This document shows positions 11,129 to 23,800 of a stretch of 64,000 bases of DNA, piece by piece; the first letter of the stretch is position 1; each line of letters begins with the position of its first letter. The stretch is taken from contig SDOX01000019.1 of the NCBI GenBank assembly GCA_004565275.1, positions 54,361-118,360 of the forward strand. The letters run 5' to 3'. The translations under genes were made by a program, and so were the position numbers. Below the pieces are notes generated by a model. That model did not search any database, was not told the origin of the DNA, and was given only the letters and a program-made list of their open reading frames with translations. Origin of the DNA: Nannochloropsis salina CCMP1776 (taxonomy: Eukaryota; Sar; Eustigmatophyceae; Eustigmatales; Monodopsidaceae).

Positions 11129-12196
11129 TCACGTTCCTGTCCTCCGCTTTTTTTTCTTCCCTCCTAATCTCTTCTCGTCCTTTTTTTCACCCTTTTCTCC
11201 TTCTCCATCCGTGGAAGATGTCTTCCCTTCTTCCCCTCGTTCCTCCCTGACTACCCCTGTCCCTTTTGGGGCCATGATCAGCTTCTCGTGAATGAACTTC
11301 CATTCCTCCTCCCGGACTGGCTGCACGCTCAGCCGGGACCCTTTCTGTAGCAAAGCCATCCCCGCCAAGGGGCTCCCTGGCTTCAGCGCCTCCTCCCTCA
11401 AGACCTCCAGGGGGACTTTCTCTTCCAATCGTTCTTGAAGTGTAATGTCCACCATCCACCATCGTGGGGCTTCCCGGTCGCTGCCAGCATCATAATACTT
11501 GCTGCCTTTGTCCCATTGAAAATGGTCCGGGTAGGCAGCACGACTCACCTCCATGATCCCCACAATGCCTGGAACTTTGCAAGAAGAGTGGTAGAAAAAG
11601 GCCTGGTCTCCCACGTGCATATGGTCACGCATCAGATTCCTTGCCTGGTAATTGCGGACACCTTCCCAGCAACCGGTTTGATTGGGTTGCGCTGCCAGAT
11701 CATCCACACTGAACACGTCGGGTTCGCTTTTCATCAAAAAATACCGTCGAGTCGAAGAAACCTTGGATCCTTTTGAAGTGGTTTCGGGAGGGAGGGGTGC
11801 CGTGGAAAGCGCTCCAGCTGCCTTGTGGAGCTTTCGTGATTGAGGCGCAGTGTTGTCCGAGTCCTTGTTGGGAGAAGAGCAGATGGACATTGTGCCTCCT
11901 TTTCTTTCGCTGTTAGCGGCAGATAAATCGGTCCTAGCTTCACTCGAGCCCGCGATGCTTTTGGCTTTACGCTTGGGAGGCATCCCGCAGAAGGTGATAC
12001 CAGGGGGGAAGAACAGCACTCTCGTCGAGGAGAGAGTTACAGTGTGGCCAATACTCCGAGAATTGCGTATGCAAGGTCTTCGACTAGAACCTGCCACACC
12101 CACGGCTAGCTGTATCAGCAACAGAGACAAACAAATGGTGACGGTGACAGTAAAAAAACGAAAAATGTTTTTTGGTTGAGTGGCAATCGCCTGCAA
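11129..12196 (-). CDS. THYN1: EVE-domain protein (THYN1-like)
   Basis: EVE domains resemble PUA/YTH folds and are implicated in binding modified bases in nucleic acid; THYN1 proteins are nuclear. The domain is complete: YFLMKSEPDVFSVDDL, then CWEGVRNYQARN, AFFYHSSCKVPGIVG, AYPDHFQWD, RWWMVDI and RLSVQPV in the family order. The ORF is intronless at about 355 residues, longer than the usual 160-230. The extra N-terminus offers two starts. The first ATG at 12196 begins a signal-peptide-like helix (FFTVTVTICLSLLLIQLAV). A second in-frame ATG at 11983 begins MPPKRKAKS, a nuclear-localisation-like basic string. Start choice would decide between secretory/plastid and nuclear location. The C-terminus is Lys/Glu-rich and disordered. 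Confidence 0.9.
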   Translation of the reverse strand: MQAIATQPKNIFRFFTVTVTICLSLLLIQLAVGVAGSSRRPCIRNSRSIGHTVTLSSTRVLFFPPGITFCGMPPKRKAKSIAGSSEARTDLSAANSERKGGTMSICSSPNKDSDNTAPQSRKLHKAAGALSTAPLPPETTSKGSKVSSTRRYFLMKSEPDVFSVDDLAAQPNQTGCWEGVRNYQARNLMRDHMHVGDQAFFYHSSCKVPGIVGIMEVSRAAYPDHFQWDKGSKYYDAGSDREAPRWWMVDITLQERLEEKVPLEVLREEALKPGSPLAGMALLQKGSRLSVQPVREEEWKFIHEKLIMAPKGTGVVREERGEEGKTSSTDGEGEKGEKKDEKRLGGKKKKRRTGT

Positions 12197-12920
12197 CTTC
12201 CAGTCAGTCGTGAAGACGTCACCCTGTATTAGCCTTTCCGTGCGTGTGCATCTACACGTACAATAATAATCGATTCTTCGATAGAAATTCTAGTCGAATG
12301 TCCTCTCCTCGTAAGCCTTTGTATATTATATGTGGATATAATATGTTGCATGTGCCGTTAGCAATTGTCGACACCAGATTGCGGTGTTGAGTGGAAGTAT
12401 TCCCGCTACGTAGGGTACGAAGCAAATAAAGGACACAACACATTTATCAACAAGCCAACTCATAATAAGCAGCACAGCGACCAAGAAAAAAGGAGCCAGG
12501 AAAGGCTTGCACGGCAAGGGCAGGTCCGGGGCAGGAGGTCAAAAAGGTAGTTTACGTGTATGTGTCCGAAAAATGCGAATATATACTTTGTGTGGAAAAC
12601 CGCTCCTGGCCACCCACTCGCCCGTGTCCTTCCCATTGCCCTTGCAACACCACCTTTCAGGATGGATACCCAAGTACGAAGGTGTTGTGGCGTGATACAC
12701 GTATGTCTCTATGCACATTTCGTATGGGAGAGAGGCAGAGCGTCCCCGTGGCTGTGTTTTTTTTTTCCTTAGACATCCTGCTTGTAGCTCGCTGTCGCCC
12801 GGCCCCACTGGAATGGACACGCAAGTGTATCTACCCTGGCACTTTACCCTCCCAGTTGCCCTTGTTACGGCGTCCTTCTAACCGACCATCAACCATTTTG
12901 ATAACCCACACAAGTTCAGG
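12197..12920. other. Divergent intergenic region
   Basis: The region separates the starts of the EVE gene and the plastid L15 gene and probably holds both promoters. Short open frames on both strands have no conserved features. Confidence 0.55.
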
Positions 12921-14274
12921 ATGGGTGGCCGACGCATTCTTGTGGCCCTCGCGGTTATTCCTGCTGTTGCAGGTAAGCTTTATAAAGTCGAGCCAGGGGC
13001 AAGGGATGGCAGGGAAAGATTTTAGGGCCGGTCGACTTGTACGCCATCTGATCGTTTTTCCAATTACTGGTTACGCGTGTATGGTTTCTTGATGTGTGTG
13101 TGATTTTTATGAGTATTTAAGGTTTCAGGCATGTTGTAATATTGTTGAGTGGCTAACAGATGGACGCGTAGTCGAAAGTCGTCAGCTCCCTGAAGAGGCT
13201 CTTGAGCCGGGGTTTACTGCACCATCTTTCTTCTGGATGACTGTAATATGTATCCCACAAATGGGTCTAATTACTCTAAAATAGATATTTGGAACGAGGA
13301 TACAGCTCTCCTAATATAGACTAAATTGAGGCCTTTTCAATCGCAAGGTTACCATTTGGCGGACGACAACTTACCCTTCTTTCCTCCCATTTCACGCCTT
13401 TCTCGTGCAACCAATAGGATTCATGCTCTCGGGTAGTTTCAAGGGCCAACAAACTCAGTCTCTGCTCCGTCCCTCCATCCAAGCACACCGTGCTGGCGCG
13501 GGATCACTGACGATGCGCCTTTTCGACCACAAGCGTCGAGACATGAAGTTCATTGAAGACATTATGGGGCATCCTGGCGTGGGAGACGAGGGACACAAGG
13601 AACCTAGCGTGACAAATCTTCGCCCTTTCCCAGGAAACTACCCCAAGAAACACCGAAAGGGCCGCGGGAACGCCGGGGGCGGAGGTGGCTCGAGTGGCTA
13701 CGGAATGCGCGGGCAAAATTCTCGTGGGGGGGTCCGCCCTGGTTTCGAGGGAGGTCAGACGCCGTTGTACCGACGCACGCCCAAGTGGCCCGGTCGCCCG
13801 ATGGGCCCGGGACACAAACGAACCCGCTATGCCTTGGTGCAGGTGGAACACCTGAACGAGGCCGCCGATTATTTCCCCAGTCGGACTATTATTGACCCCG
13901 GTTTCCTCCTCGATCAGTGCGTGCTTACCAAGCAAAAATTGGATCTCTTCAAGGTGGTGGGTGGTGACGTGCCTTTGACCCGCCCGTTGACAGTTCTGGC
14001 CCACGGTTTTACGGCTTCGGCCGCCGCCGCCATCGAGGCGGCCGGAGGGAAGTGCGTGTTGCTGTCGCCGACGACCAACGAGGTGGTGGAAATGGAGGGC
14101 TTGAATGTGGACGAGATTCTGGCGCAACTGGACAAAGAAGAGGCAGCGACAGAAGCGGAGGAGGCGGAAGGCAAATACGTGGATGTGCCCCGACCTGGGG
14201 GCGCGCGCGAACGGATCCGTGCTGAAATCAGACAGGAGGATAAAGAGGCTTATGCTCGGCTAAGCAACGCATAG
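12921..14274 (+). CDS. RPL15: Plastid-type ribosomal protein uL15, nucleus-encoded, 2 exons
   Basis: uL15 is a core protein of the large bacterial-type ribosomal subunit. Exon 1 is 12921-12972 and encodes only MGGRRILVALAVIPAVA, a signal peptide. A 445-base GTAAGC/AATAG intron follows, and exon 2 starts at 13418. The split Gly codon restores frame to GFMLSGSFKG. The mature part has LRPFPGNYPKKHRKGRGNAG, a Gly-rich loop, then GFEGGQTPLYRRTPKWPGR, the L15 signature, and an L15 C-terminal core (LTVLAHGFTASAAAAIEAAGG). A signal peptide followed by a Ser/Arg-rich transit-like segment fits import into a secondary plastid through the ER. Without exon 1 it would look like a mitochondrial L15, so plastid location rests on that exon. 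The extra acidic C-terminal tail (QLDKEEAATEAEEAEG) is unusual. Confidence 0.88.
12973..13417 (+). other. Intron separating signal peptide from uL15 body
   Basis: The donor is CAG|GTAAGC and the acceptor CCAATAG|GA, in phase 1. This intron is long for the window and AT-rich. Confidence 0.75.
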
Positions 14275-14878
14275 GAGCCGTGAAGACAGTGAACCAAGGG
14301 CTGATTAGAGGGTGGGTCCTTGGCCGAAAGAAAAGGAGGGGGTGGCGTGGAAGTTTCTTCTATACATACGACGACAAAATTGTGGAAAGGCTGGGAGCAT
14401 GCGCTCTTGGTCGACGTCCCCACAGATGATAATTCAAGGTCCGATTGGCTGATACTCCTCACGGACATGCGTGAAAAAGCGGAAGGCTGGTGTCTCTGAT
14501 GACCTGAAATGGTGACAGAGTGATGCAAAAGGTGCTGTGGTGATTGCACAGCACGCATTGGAGGACAAGCATAGTCATTCATACAAGAGGAATCTTTCGA
14601 TCCAAGTTTAGTGGGATGTCTATGTTGAGGGCAGATCTAAAGAAGTACACAAGACTCGAACGGAGCGCGAGAGTCGAAAACGTTTGTTACTACCTGTCAC
14701 AGTGTCTTAACTCCCGATGAACATGCTCCTCGAAATGTGGTATTGAGTATCCTCCCCTTATCCAAAACTTTTCAGATCTATTCCCTTTTAAGCTCCTTAC
14801 TCCACTTGCCGCTGCGACAAGGATCCTCCCCTCCCGTCTTGCACTCCTCTTGACACGCCGTCTTCACCTCTGCTGGTC
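14275..14878. other. Intergenic region between convergent genes
   Basis: The 3' flanks of RPL15 and the dynein gene lie here. Nothing else was recognised. Confidence 0.6.
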
Positions 14879-17800
14879 TCAGTCATCACTCTGCATCAAC
14901 AAGGCTGTCCCTGTTAGAACCCATTTCGATACGGGTTCCACGGTTTTAAGCGTAGCCAAGAAGATGTAGGTGGCTCCGCGGGCGGATGTGAGATAAACGG
15001 GGCATTCGTATACGTCTGGTTGATTTCTTAAGTATCCCACGGATGACGGCTCCCACGTCGGCTGAACAGGGACTGCTCGGATGTACAGCACTGGCAAGGG
15101 GGAAAGGAGTTCTTTTAGCTTGCTGTCTGTCAAGTTTCCTCCTACTAATGTGTTTCCTACGACAGAGACCGTCTCTGCAGCCTCCTCAGGGGGGGTCCAT
15201 CTCGCCCCTTCGATGTAAAGTCCATGAACATAAGCCCCCTCGTGGGGAGGAGGGATATCATTGCCAAGCTGCTCAGGAGAGGCAAACGTAGTGACATGCG
15301 TCTCAATCGTCATATTATCCAATGGATACCCTGTCTGACGGGCTGTCACCTGCATAATTGCTGTCAAATACGCTGTGGGGTTGAAAAGTCCTGGAAGCCA
15401 TAGACAAGCGGGAAGATTGCCCAAATCCTCCACCCACGCCTGTAACTGTCGAACGCGTCGAAGCATATTCCTATACTGCGATTCCAGGCTCTTTTTGGAC
15501 GGCCACGCGAGTTCTTCCCACGTACATTGCGAGAACGGATTTCGGCCCGGCCATTCATTCGATAAGAGTGCCCGGCTTAAATCCTCCATGGTGGGCGACA
15601 TGTTCAACTGCCCCTTGAATCCCTTGTCCAGATCTTGCAAGGATCTTCGAATTTCTCCCAGCAACGTGTTCATGCGTGCACACTCCTGGAGAGCCACTAT
15701 AACGAAAGGTCCATTTTTGGATCGCAGCCATGGTTTTGCTTTCTCCTCTAGGAGAGCTAGCACAAAATCCTGTGGCAGGCGATCGAGCAAATCCTTCATG
15801 ATGTGTCGTACAGTGGAAGTAGAGTTGCTGATCGGGCTCGGTACAATACTATTTCCTACATCCCCTGTCCTTCCTTCAGATGTCGAAGGCGACTTATCTG
15901 TCGCCCGAGCACCAGGCATGCTTCCTGCTATGGACTGCACCGTATCTAATAATGAAGATGCCGAACTGGTCAAATAACCTATCTCAGCATTCCTGTGAAG
16001 CCCAAATTGTGGTGGAGCTTCGAAAGGAATATGTGCTTCGATATAGTCTAAGTAGCCTTTATGAGTCATCAACTCGGGAATGGGAGAACGAAAGTGAGGG
16101 CTCAGTTCCATCTGCTTGAAAACTCCAGGGCCCAAAAGCACTTTCAAATACGTGTTACACAGGCGGCGATCCCACGCATCCGTTATATGACCTCCGTACA
16201 TGACTTCGCCTAGAATGTACCTAAGGTCAGCCCACGGCACTGTACCCGAGGGTGCCGCCTCGATGTAGGCCTGGAGAACATTAGAGCAAATCGTCAAATC
16301 CCCCATATTGAAACTGTAAGCTCGAGACCAGCCTTGCGGGCCAAAGCGCCTGCGACCCAATATCAACGAGTGGAACCAACACAGCGCAAACAGGCAAGCT
16401 TGGAATGTATGTTTCTTCTCCGCTTGTGTGCTTGGTTGCTGCATTCCCACAAGGTCTATCCGCTCTTGGGAAAAATTAGACCATGCCCGGACCATATTAG
16501 ACTTGATGTCGGCGGGCGCTTCGTTCGCTACCTTTATTGCTCCCTGCATCAAAGACTCGGGCATGTTCCTCAAATTTGCCAGTGGGGGCGGCTCAGCTGA
16601 AATGAAACAGCGAAAGGATGGGTGAGGCCCTATGTTCATAGCGCCTTCGCTTATATTGCTTGTGGCACTTGCAGTCACAACTTCCAAGAGCCGCTCCAAT
16701 TTTGGTAACCAAGATTGCATCAAATGGCAATTTTGGAGCATTACCCATCCTCCACATTTGGCGAAACGTTCTATCACGGCCTCTGCGAGCGCTTCTTGGC
16801 CCTGACCCATGGAAATATTCACAAAGGTGCCTTGCTCCAGCGACATACCCATCGTTCTGCCCAAGCTTTCCACCCACGGCGTAGGGTCCACCCCAGGAAA
16901 TAGGACGAAAAACATGGGAGTGCTCGGTGTGGTCTCCTGAAAAGCTTGCGTCATGTCAAACGGCCGCTGAGAAATGTAGTCATTACCAAGTGATTGAGAT
17001 ATCCATATCTTTATAGCTGTAATTAGCCGATCAGGTCTGAAAGCACGGAGTAGAATCAGACGAGCCAATGGAGGCAAAACCCTCTCGTACTCGGATGGTA
17101 ATTTGGCAATTTCGGGCTGTTCGTGGTCGAACCAGTCGTGCCATTCGTCCGGACTGCTTTGAAGGGCATCGCCTAGGTGATTAAAATATTTTTTCAAGCC
17201 CTCCAAAGCTTTGACGCGCTGCCAAACATTGGACGGTAGCCATTCCACCAACGAACCCATCGGACTGGGATCAGCTGTTGTCTTCGAGGTGGTCAGGTAC
17301 TCCAGCTCTTCTATTGATATTCGACCTTCGTGTACCATAATTCTTAAAGCGAGGAGAAAAGCTACGGTTACTTTGTCCTTATCGAAGAGGCCTCTGCACA
17401 CATACTTGAAAGTCGTAATAGTGATGGCTTCGATTAGCTGGGAGCACCTATTATGCAGTTCCTCGTCAGTCATATCAACGACGTTTGAATTCTCCATGTC
17501 ATCCATGGCGCCGGTGCTAGCACTTCTGTTGAAATCTAGATTAAGACTGGATTGGGAGTGTTGCACTTCCATGTCTGCCAAAGAATCTTGTCCCTCCATG
17601 TGCGCGTGTGTTACACCATCTCCTTGTTCCTCATCCATGCTCGATTCCACCCTTTTTGATGGCACTGGTATGCTGTCCATTCCACAATTAAATACCAGTA
17701 TAAATGCTGCCAGCGAATACACATAATACGTGTGAATTGTTTCCAGATCTTTCAATAGGAAAAATAACAAAGCCGCCCGTCTCGCCACGGGACGATACTT

Positions 17801-20800
17801 ATCACTTGTAGACTTTATCCGCTCTTGCGTGACATGTGCCAAAGCGGCTTTGGCCGCTATGTCGGAAGCGACACGTTTGGTTTCTTCGAGACCTTCAATA
17901 AGTTCCACATCCTCTGTAATATCCCCCTGTGCCATTGCAAGCTTGGACAAGATTATGTCCTCTAACTCCTTCATCTTTATCTTAAATCCATTCTGTTGTT
18001 CGACGAATTGGTCGCTCAGCTCAGCCAGATCACGCCGTTCTTTTTGCACCACCAACGTTAAAAGCTGATCCTCCAGGCCCTTTTCTGTTACTGTAAAATT
18101 CACTAAAGTCGTTTCAGCTTGGATTTCGGGGGGGAAGTGAGGATTTGACATCTTCGTGTGTAGATACAAGCGGAAATCGGGATGCCATTCAACGTCGATA
18201 TCTCCTACTTTGAGAAATTGTTTTTTGCCCTTTTTGATTCCCGCACGCCGGATGACAGGTGCTAGCACTGCATCTATCGTTTCACCCATGTTCTCTATTA
18301 AGAGGGACCATCCATTCTCTAATGCGGCTCGAAGTTTTTCCAGTAGGAGCTTTTGGCCCAAGCGTACAACTTGAAGGTTGCGACCTCTTTCCTTCTCCCG
18401 AATCCACTTAATGCCTTGAAGCTGTGGGTCGATCAGCAACGGCCAACGAACTGAGCTTGTAAGTATCACTCCATTCTCCGCGCTGACCGCATCGGCAGGC
18501 AAGCCTTCAGTATTCCAAGCCGCTATTTGTGCTTCCGTGACCAGTAGCTGCACAGGTGTCTTTGTTGGTGGAGCGTGGACTTGATTTCCGTCATTTTCAT
18601 TCCCTATATTGCAGGTGACGGGAGCAAAGGACAAAGGTACAGTCCCTACCGCCGTTTGAAGCTCTTTGACCAAAAATGGTACAAAATGTTGGTAAAGTAG
18701 CTCATCCCGATAAGGTTTTGTAAAGGGTCCTAGATAAGAAATAAAGGCGGCACTGAGCAGTACATCTCCGATAAGCAAGTCTTTATCCTCTGTCATTTGC
18801 TGAATTCGGGCTGTCCATCGATCATTTTCAGATGATAAGGCATGCGTCAAACGTTGAGCCAAATTTAATTTTTGCTCTCCCTTGGCCACAGAATCAAGGG
18901 CTTCCTGTTTCTCCCTGTTCGCCAAGGTATACTCCGTGTTAAGAGTATCAAGTTTTTCTTGTAGTTCGGCTACTTTCGTAAGGACTTGTGCCAGCCTGCT
19001 ATTGGCCGCAGCTAATTGATCATCAGCTTGCTTGAGGGCAAGGCGCTTGGGCTCAACCGTAACAACAATATCGTAGTACTTGACGATGTTAATTACAAAC
19101 GAACACAATCCAGCTGCGGCAGAGTTTTTGGACATTATTATTTCGCTGGTAAAGTGCTCCATTGCCAGATATTTACGGACTTCTTTCCAATTGATTGCAG
19201 GTACCTTACTGTTGTCCACATTTACCTTCATTTCTTTTAGCATGTCAATGTATTCCTGAATATTGCCCAGCAGAGCTTTCTTGCAAGCATCCCAGGACGT
19301 GTCCTTGACTTTTCCCGTCTTTACATTGACCGAAATGTGTGGATGTATACCAGCCAGCAAAATCATGGTGGCAGCAAAAACATCATCTACCCCTGCGGGG
19401 GGCTTAGCCATCGTCTTGCATTCTGCTAGATCCTTCTTGTTGAGTGTATCCAATGCCGCCATTGCACTCACTACTGCAGGCTCAGCCCTGGCAAGGTCCA
19501 TCTCTGTGTCTTTCTGTTTAGCAGCCACCTGGAGTTGGATTTTCGTAACTTCTTCTTTCTCTTCTCGGGCCTTTTCAGTCTCAATCTCGACTACAGCTTT
19601 CTCGCGTGCCACTGACTCGGCAATGCTTTCCGCAACAGATTTCTTCTTCTCAGCTTTCTCAAGTTTTATTTTCAAATCTTCCTCGATTTTTGTTACTGCC
19701 TCTGCCGTTTCATCTAGTTTCGTTAGCCCATTTGCAAGTCGCTTTATATCATTGTCTGATTCTGCGCGCTTTTGCTTGAGGATCAATCCAAATAATTTGA
19801 GCAACTCCAAATATGATTTAGGCGTCGTGTATACGAATCGACGCTCAAGTCGTAGAAATTTTTTCGCCACTTCATTTACCACAAGAAAGCTGTACGGCAA
19901 AAAACGCTCTATCACCCCTCGAAACGCTCTCGCGGCACCTACATTGCCTGTCACTCTCATGCTCGATGCTGGAGTCCCTAGATCAGATTTCGTCGAGGTC
20001 ACTGCGTCTCCGTTTCCTCCTAAATCGATTTGTGCCAGATAATTTCTCCCCACGCTGTACAGAGCTTCCTTTGGCCAAGCGTGGAACCAGTTGATGACAG
20101 TACAATTGACCAGTGCTGGAAATTTCCGCGCGCGAGTCCGTAATGTATCGCCAACTGGAGAAAACGCCAAAACCACATGCAAGTATTTGCGGACCCTCCC
20201 AATAAAGAATTTCCAGCAGGTCCTTTTATTAGTTGCGACTCCTGCAGCTTTAGCTTTGGGTGCTATCGAGCTGCTTATAGACTCCTGCTCCTCGGTAGTA
20301 AAGAGGTCAGGGATGTGACCGGAGGCCAATAAGTCATTCACGTATACCAGGAAGTGCTCATTGGTTATCTGATTGTCAGCTAAAAGGAACACGACCCCTT
20401 CCTCTCGCAATCCCGCCTTTTGGTACGCAGCTTTGAGATCTTCCTTAAAATCTGTAACCCCATACGTAGCCGATATGACGATTTGTTTCACTGAGTAGCC
20501 GCACACGTGAGCTGCTAATCGAGCTAAGGATTGTTTACCGCTCCCTCCAACACCGATAAGCAGTGCATGGCCACCCTCATTCAAGATGATGCGAGATATC
20601 CGCGTAACATGCTTGAGCGCATCATCGAAGAGGACCAGGTCCATAGCAGGATTACTCTCGTTGTATTCCTTCAATGTCTCCTCTAATGTATATGAAAGCC
20701 TATCCAGGGACCCCGCTTGGTCATAAGATCTACTTTGGGTGGTTTCTGTGAAATGACAAAAGACTAAGGGGGCAGGGTTTTCCGCAGTGTAATACTTAGA

Positions 20801-23800
20801 CAAGTTGTAGGTGGGAAAAAGCCTTTTGGCTTGTGCCTGTGCCAAGCTGTGATATTTGTGAAGATCCTCGTGGCTGGAGAGTCTGTCGCCATAAACCCGT
20901 TCTGATTCATGAAGCCACAATTGTACAAACTTCTCAGCTGTTTTAAGCTGCGCCGGTTGGGCAACTAGCAAGCCTTGGAAGACGTTGGAAAGGTGCCGAA
21001 TGTTGAATTCGTAGTGAAAATTTTTAGCCGTCTTGCGAAATGCATTTGCCACCTGCTGATGCAGTCCGTACGCTGCTTTGATTATGTTGCTACCCTGCGC
21101 CTTGATATCAGAGTCAAAATACTGCAAATGACCGTCCAAAAAGGTTTGATAAATGGTGAGCAGGGAAGTGGGCCCGGGCAATCCGACAGCAAAAGTAGAA
21201 AACCACCGCTGAAGGCGTGGGTTCACATGAAATGAGCCTGCTGTTGGATTCAAACAAGCCACCACTTGGGTCTTTAGGATCTGTTTTTGTTGCAGCTTGC
21301 TCATGTCGTACACGTGTCCATATTCCACATGTTGACGCAACAACGCAATGGCACTCTGCGTGTTGTAGGGATCCACCTCCGGAAGATTTAGATCATCCAT
21401 GAAATAAATGAGACGGGCGTTTCCTGGTGGGCCGTACTGTGCGCCAACTTTTTTCTCCAAAGGAAGGCTTAGATTGTTGTAGAGAGTGGCCGCTGTGGTG
21501 TAGAAATTCAAGTTGACTGTCTCGGACTGGACCAAAGAGGGATCCTGGTTGGCTAATAAATCATTCATGAGCTGGGTCTTTCCCGTTCCTGCCGCCCCCG
21601 CAAGCATGACTGGACGTTGCATTCTAATCAACGACAGCATCCATGAGCTTAAAGAGCACGTCTCGGGTGTTGGAACGGTGATTTGCGACATAAGCACGGC
21701 ACGTGAGTCGTAAGATAAACTATAGAAATAGGGGGACTTGGTCCAAGGCTCCAACGTATGGCCATCAGGATCCAACCAGTAGTCAAACACCGTGTCACGA
21801 GAAGGAAACTTGATTTTGCGCCATTCTGACTTCCACCAATCGCTGAAGAGCTTCCTGTAGTCTACACCATCGTCTCCTACTGTGAGAGAAGACCCAAAGG
21901 CCCAAATACAGCAATACACGAATGCAGCCTCACAATACTCTGGAGGTGCGGCTGCCGCAGCACAGACACTGCCGCGGGTTGTAGCTGGACCCTCCCCTGT
22001 ATAAATCGTCGCCATATGCTGAGGCCCAAGGTATCCATCCAGCATGTACAGGAGCGTTTGAATTAAGTTGACATCCACCATGGGAAGTACAGGCTTAGCG
22101 TTGAATTTGAGCCAACATAAGCTTTTCTCACAGTATTCGTCGAACAATCCCCTCAAGACGTTTTGTGCGCTGATGCAGGCCTCCGGACTGCAACCCCAGG
22201 TCTCCCGCATTCTTTCCTCGAATGTTCTTGTCAACCAGCAATGAATCAAAGAGCGCCATTGAGAACCGTCGTCTGACGAGATGTACAGAATACCCGCGCG
22301 CGAGACTGTTGCCGGTGTGGCATATTTGAGGTCTCGAATTTCGAAGATCATGCGCATATGTGACTTCAGTGGGATGCGCTCGTTGGAGGCAAGCGTGAGC
22401 ATGCGGTTGTCATCCATAACAGAATTCATGGACTCAATCCAATTTGCGTCCAAGTCTCCGTCTAAAAGGATCCATTTTGAATTGTCGTTCGGGATCTGAC
22501 CCAACTCGCGCATTACTTTTGAGAGAAGTCCGTCCTTCCATTCCCTCGTTGCCATGCTGATGTAGCCATACAATTCCTCAGTGCTCACTGCCTTGGGATT
22601 AATATCGACCACCTTCGTAATACTGTTGCGCAATTTGCGTGCCTGGACCAATGTTTTCCAACAGGAAGATTTCCCCGCTCCGGGAGGGCCCATGATAAAA
22701 ATGCAGTGGCGAATGGCTAGCAGTTCTTCGAGCTGCACCACCTTAAGCTTGAAATTCTCGTCAGGCCAAAGATGCAGTGCACTGCAAGCTTTGTGCACCG
22801 CATTCTCCAAATCCATGTCCACTTTTCGCGGCGGGTCGACGTTAGGAAACAAGTCATTGAGTAATCCATTGAACACGACCTGATCCTCACGCGCGATTTT
22901 GGGAATATTGAAATCCCGTAAGGCGCGCATTAACAAGGCACTTTCATCGATATCAGGTTCTTGCCGTTTGAATGCGCCTGCTACCACCAACACTGACTTG
23001 ACAGCTCGAAGCCCCCAATCGTAATGTGCTTGTTTCGAGAGCAATTCTCGCAGGAGGGAGTAGAGCCCGTAGAATTTCGAAGCCAGGACTTTGGCTGTGA
23101 CAAAGCCTTCTGCCATGAGCATGTTCTCGCATATGAGAACCAAATCTGGCACCATTACAGTCATAGGACGGAAAAGAGCTTTTAGCCCCTCTGGGAGCTC
23201 GGAACGCCCTAGGTATCCGGGATTCATAGTAATGAAGGCGCCGCAAGTCGGATCAAGTCTGACCTCATCACCTTCAATCATAATTCTGGAAGTGTCTGCT
23301 TTGATACCATCACAGATAGACTTAAACTGAACAGAGCAAACAGAAAGAACCTCTGGAACTAGACGATTGAATTCATCAAAACATCCCCATGCACCTGAAG
23401 ATGCTAAGCCTTTGAATATGTTACCGAGCCCCATGTAGTCCATCTCAGGGGAGCAATTAAACACATAGCAACATTTCGCTAAAGCATTGGCCAAATCCTT
23501 TGTCGTCTCTGTCTTACCGGTGCCTGCGGGGCCCGCAGGAGCGCAACCCATCTTAAGGTTTAGTGCCTGAGTGGCAGTGACATAAATACGATCCGTCAGG
23601 GCTGTGATTACAAGTCGAGGACCGTTGCCAAGATATTCGTAGTCGTACGGAAGAACTGCATCGCAAATTGCTACCTCCGCACGCTCGTTGTGCACCTCGC
23701 CTCGTAAATGCCGATCTCGCGTTTGGAAAGACGCGTGGGCAGGTGGTTGACGGTATTTGTGTTTGAGTTGGGCCTGCCATTTAAAAGAAAAAACGTCGCT

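Noticed and set aside
12556-13092. Plus-strand frame covering the promoter and exon 1 of RPL15
   Set aside because: It runs out of frame through the signal-peptide exon and its intron; no conserved features.
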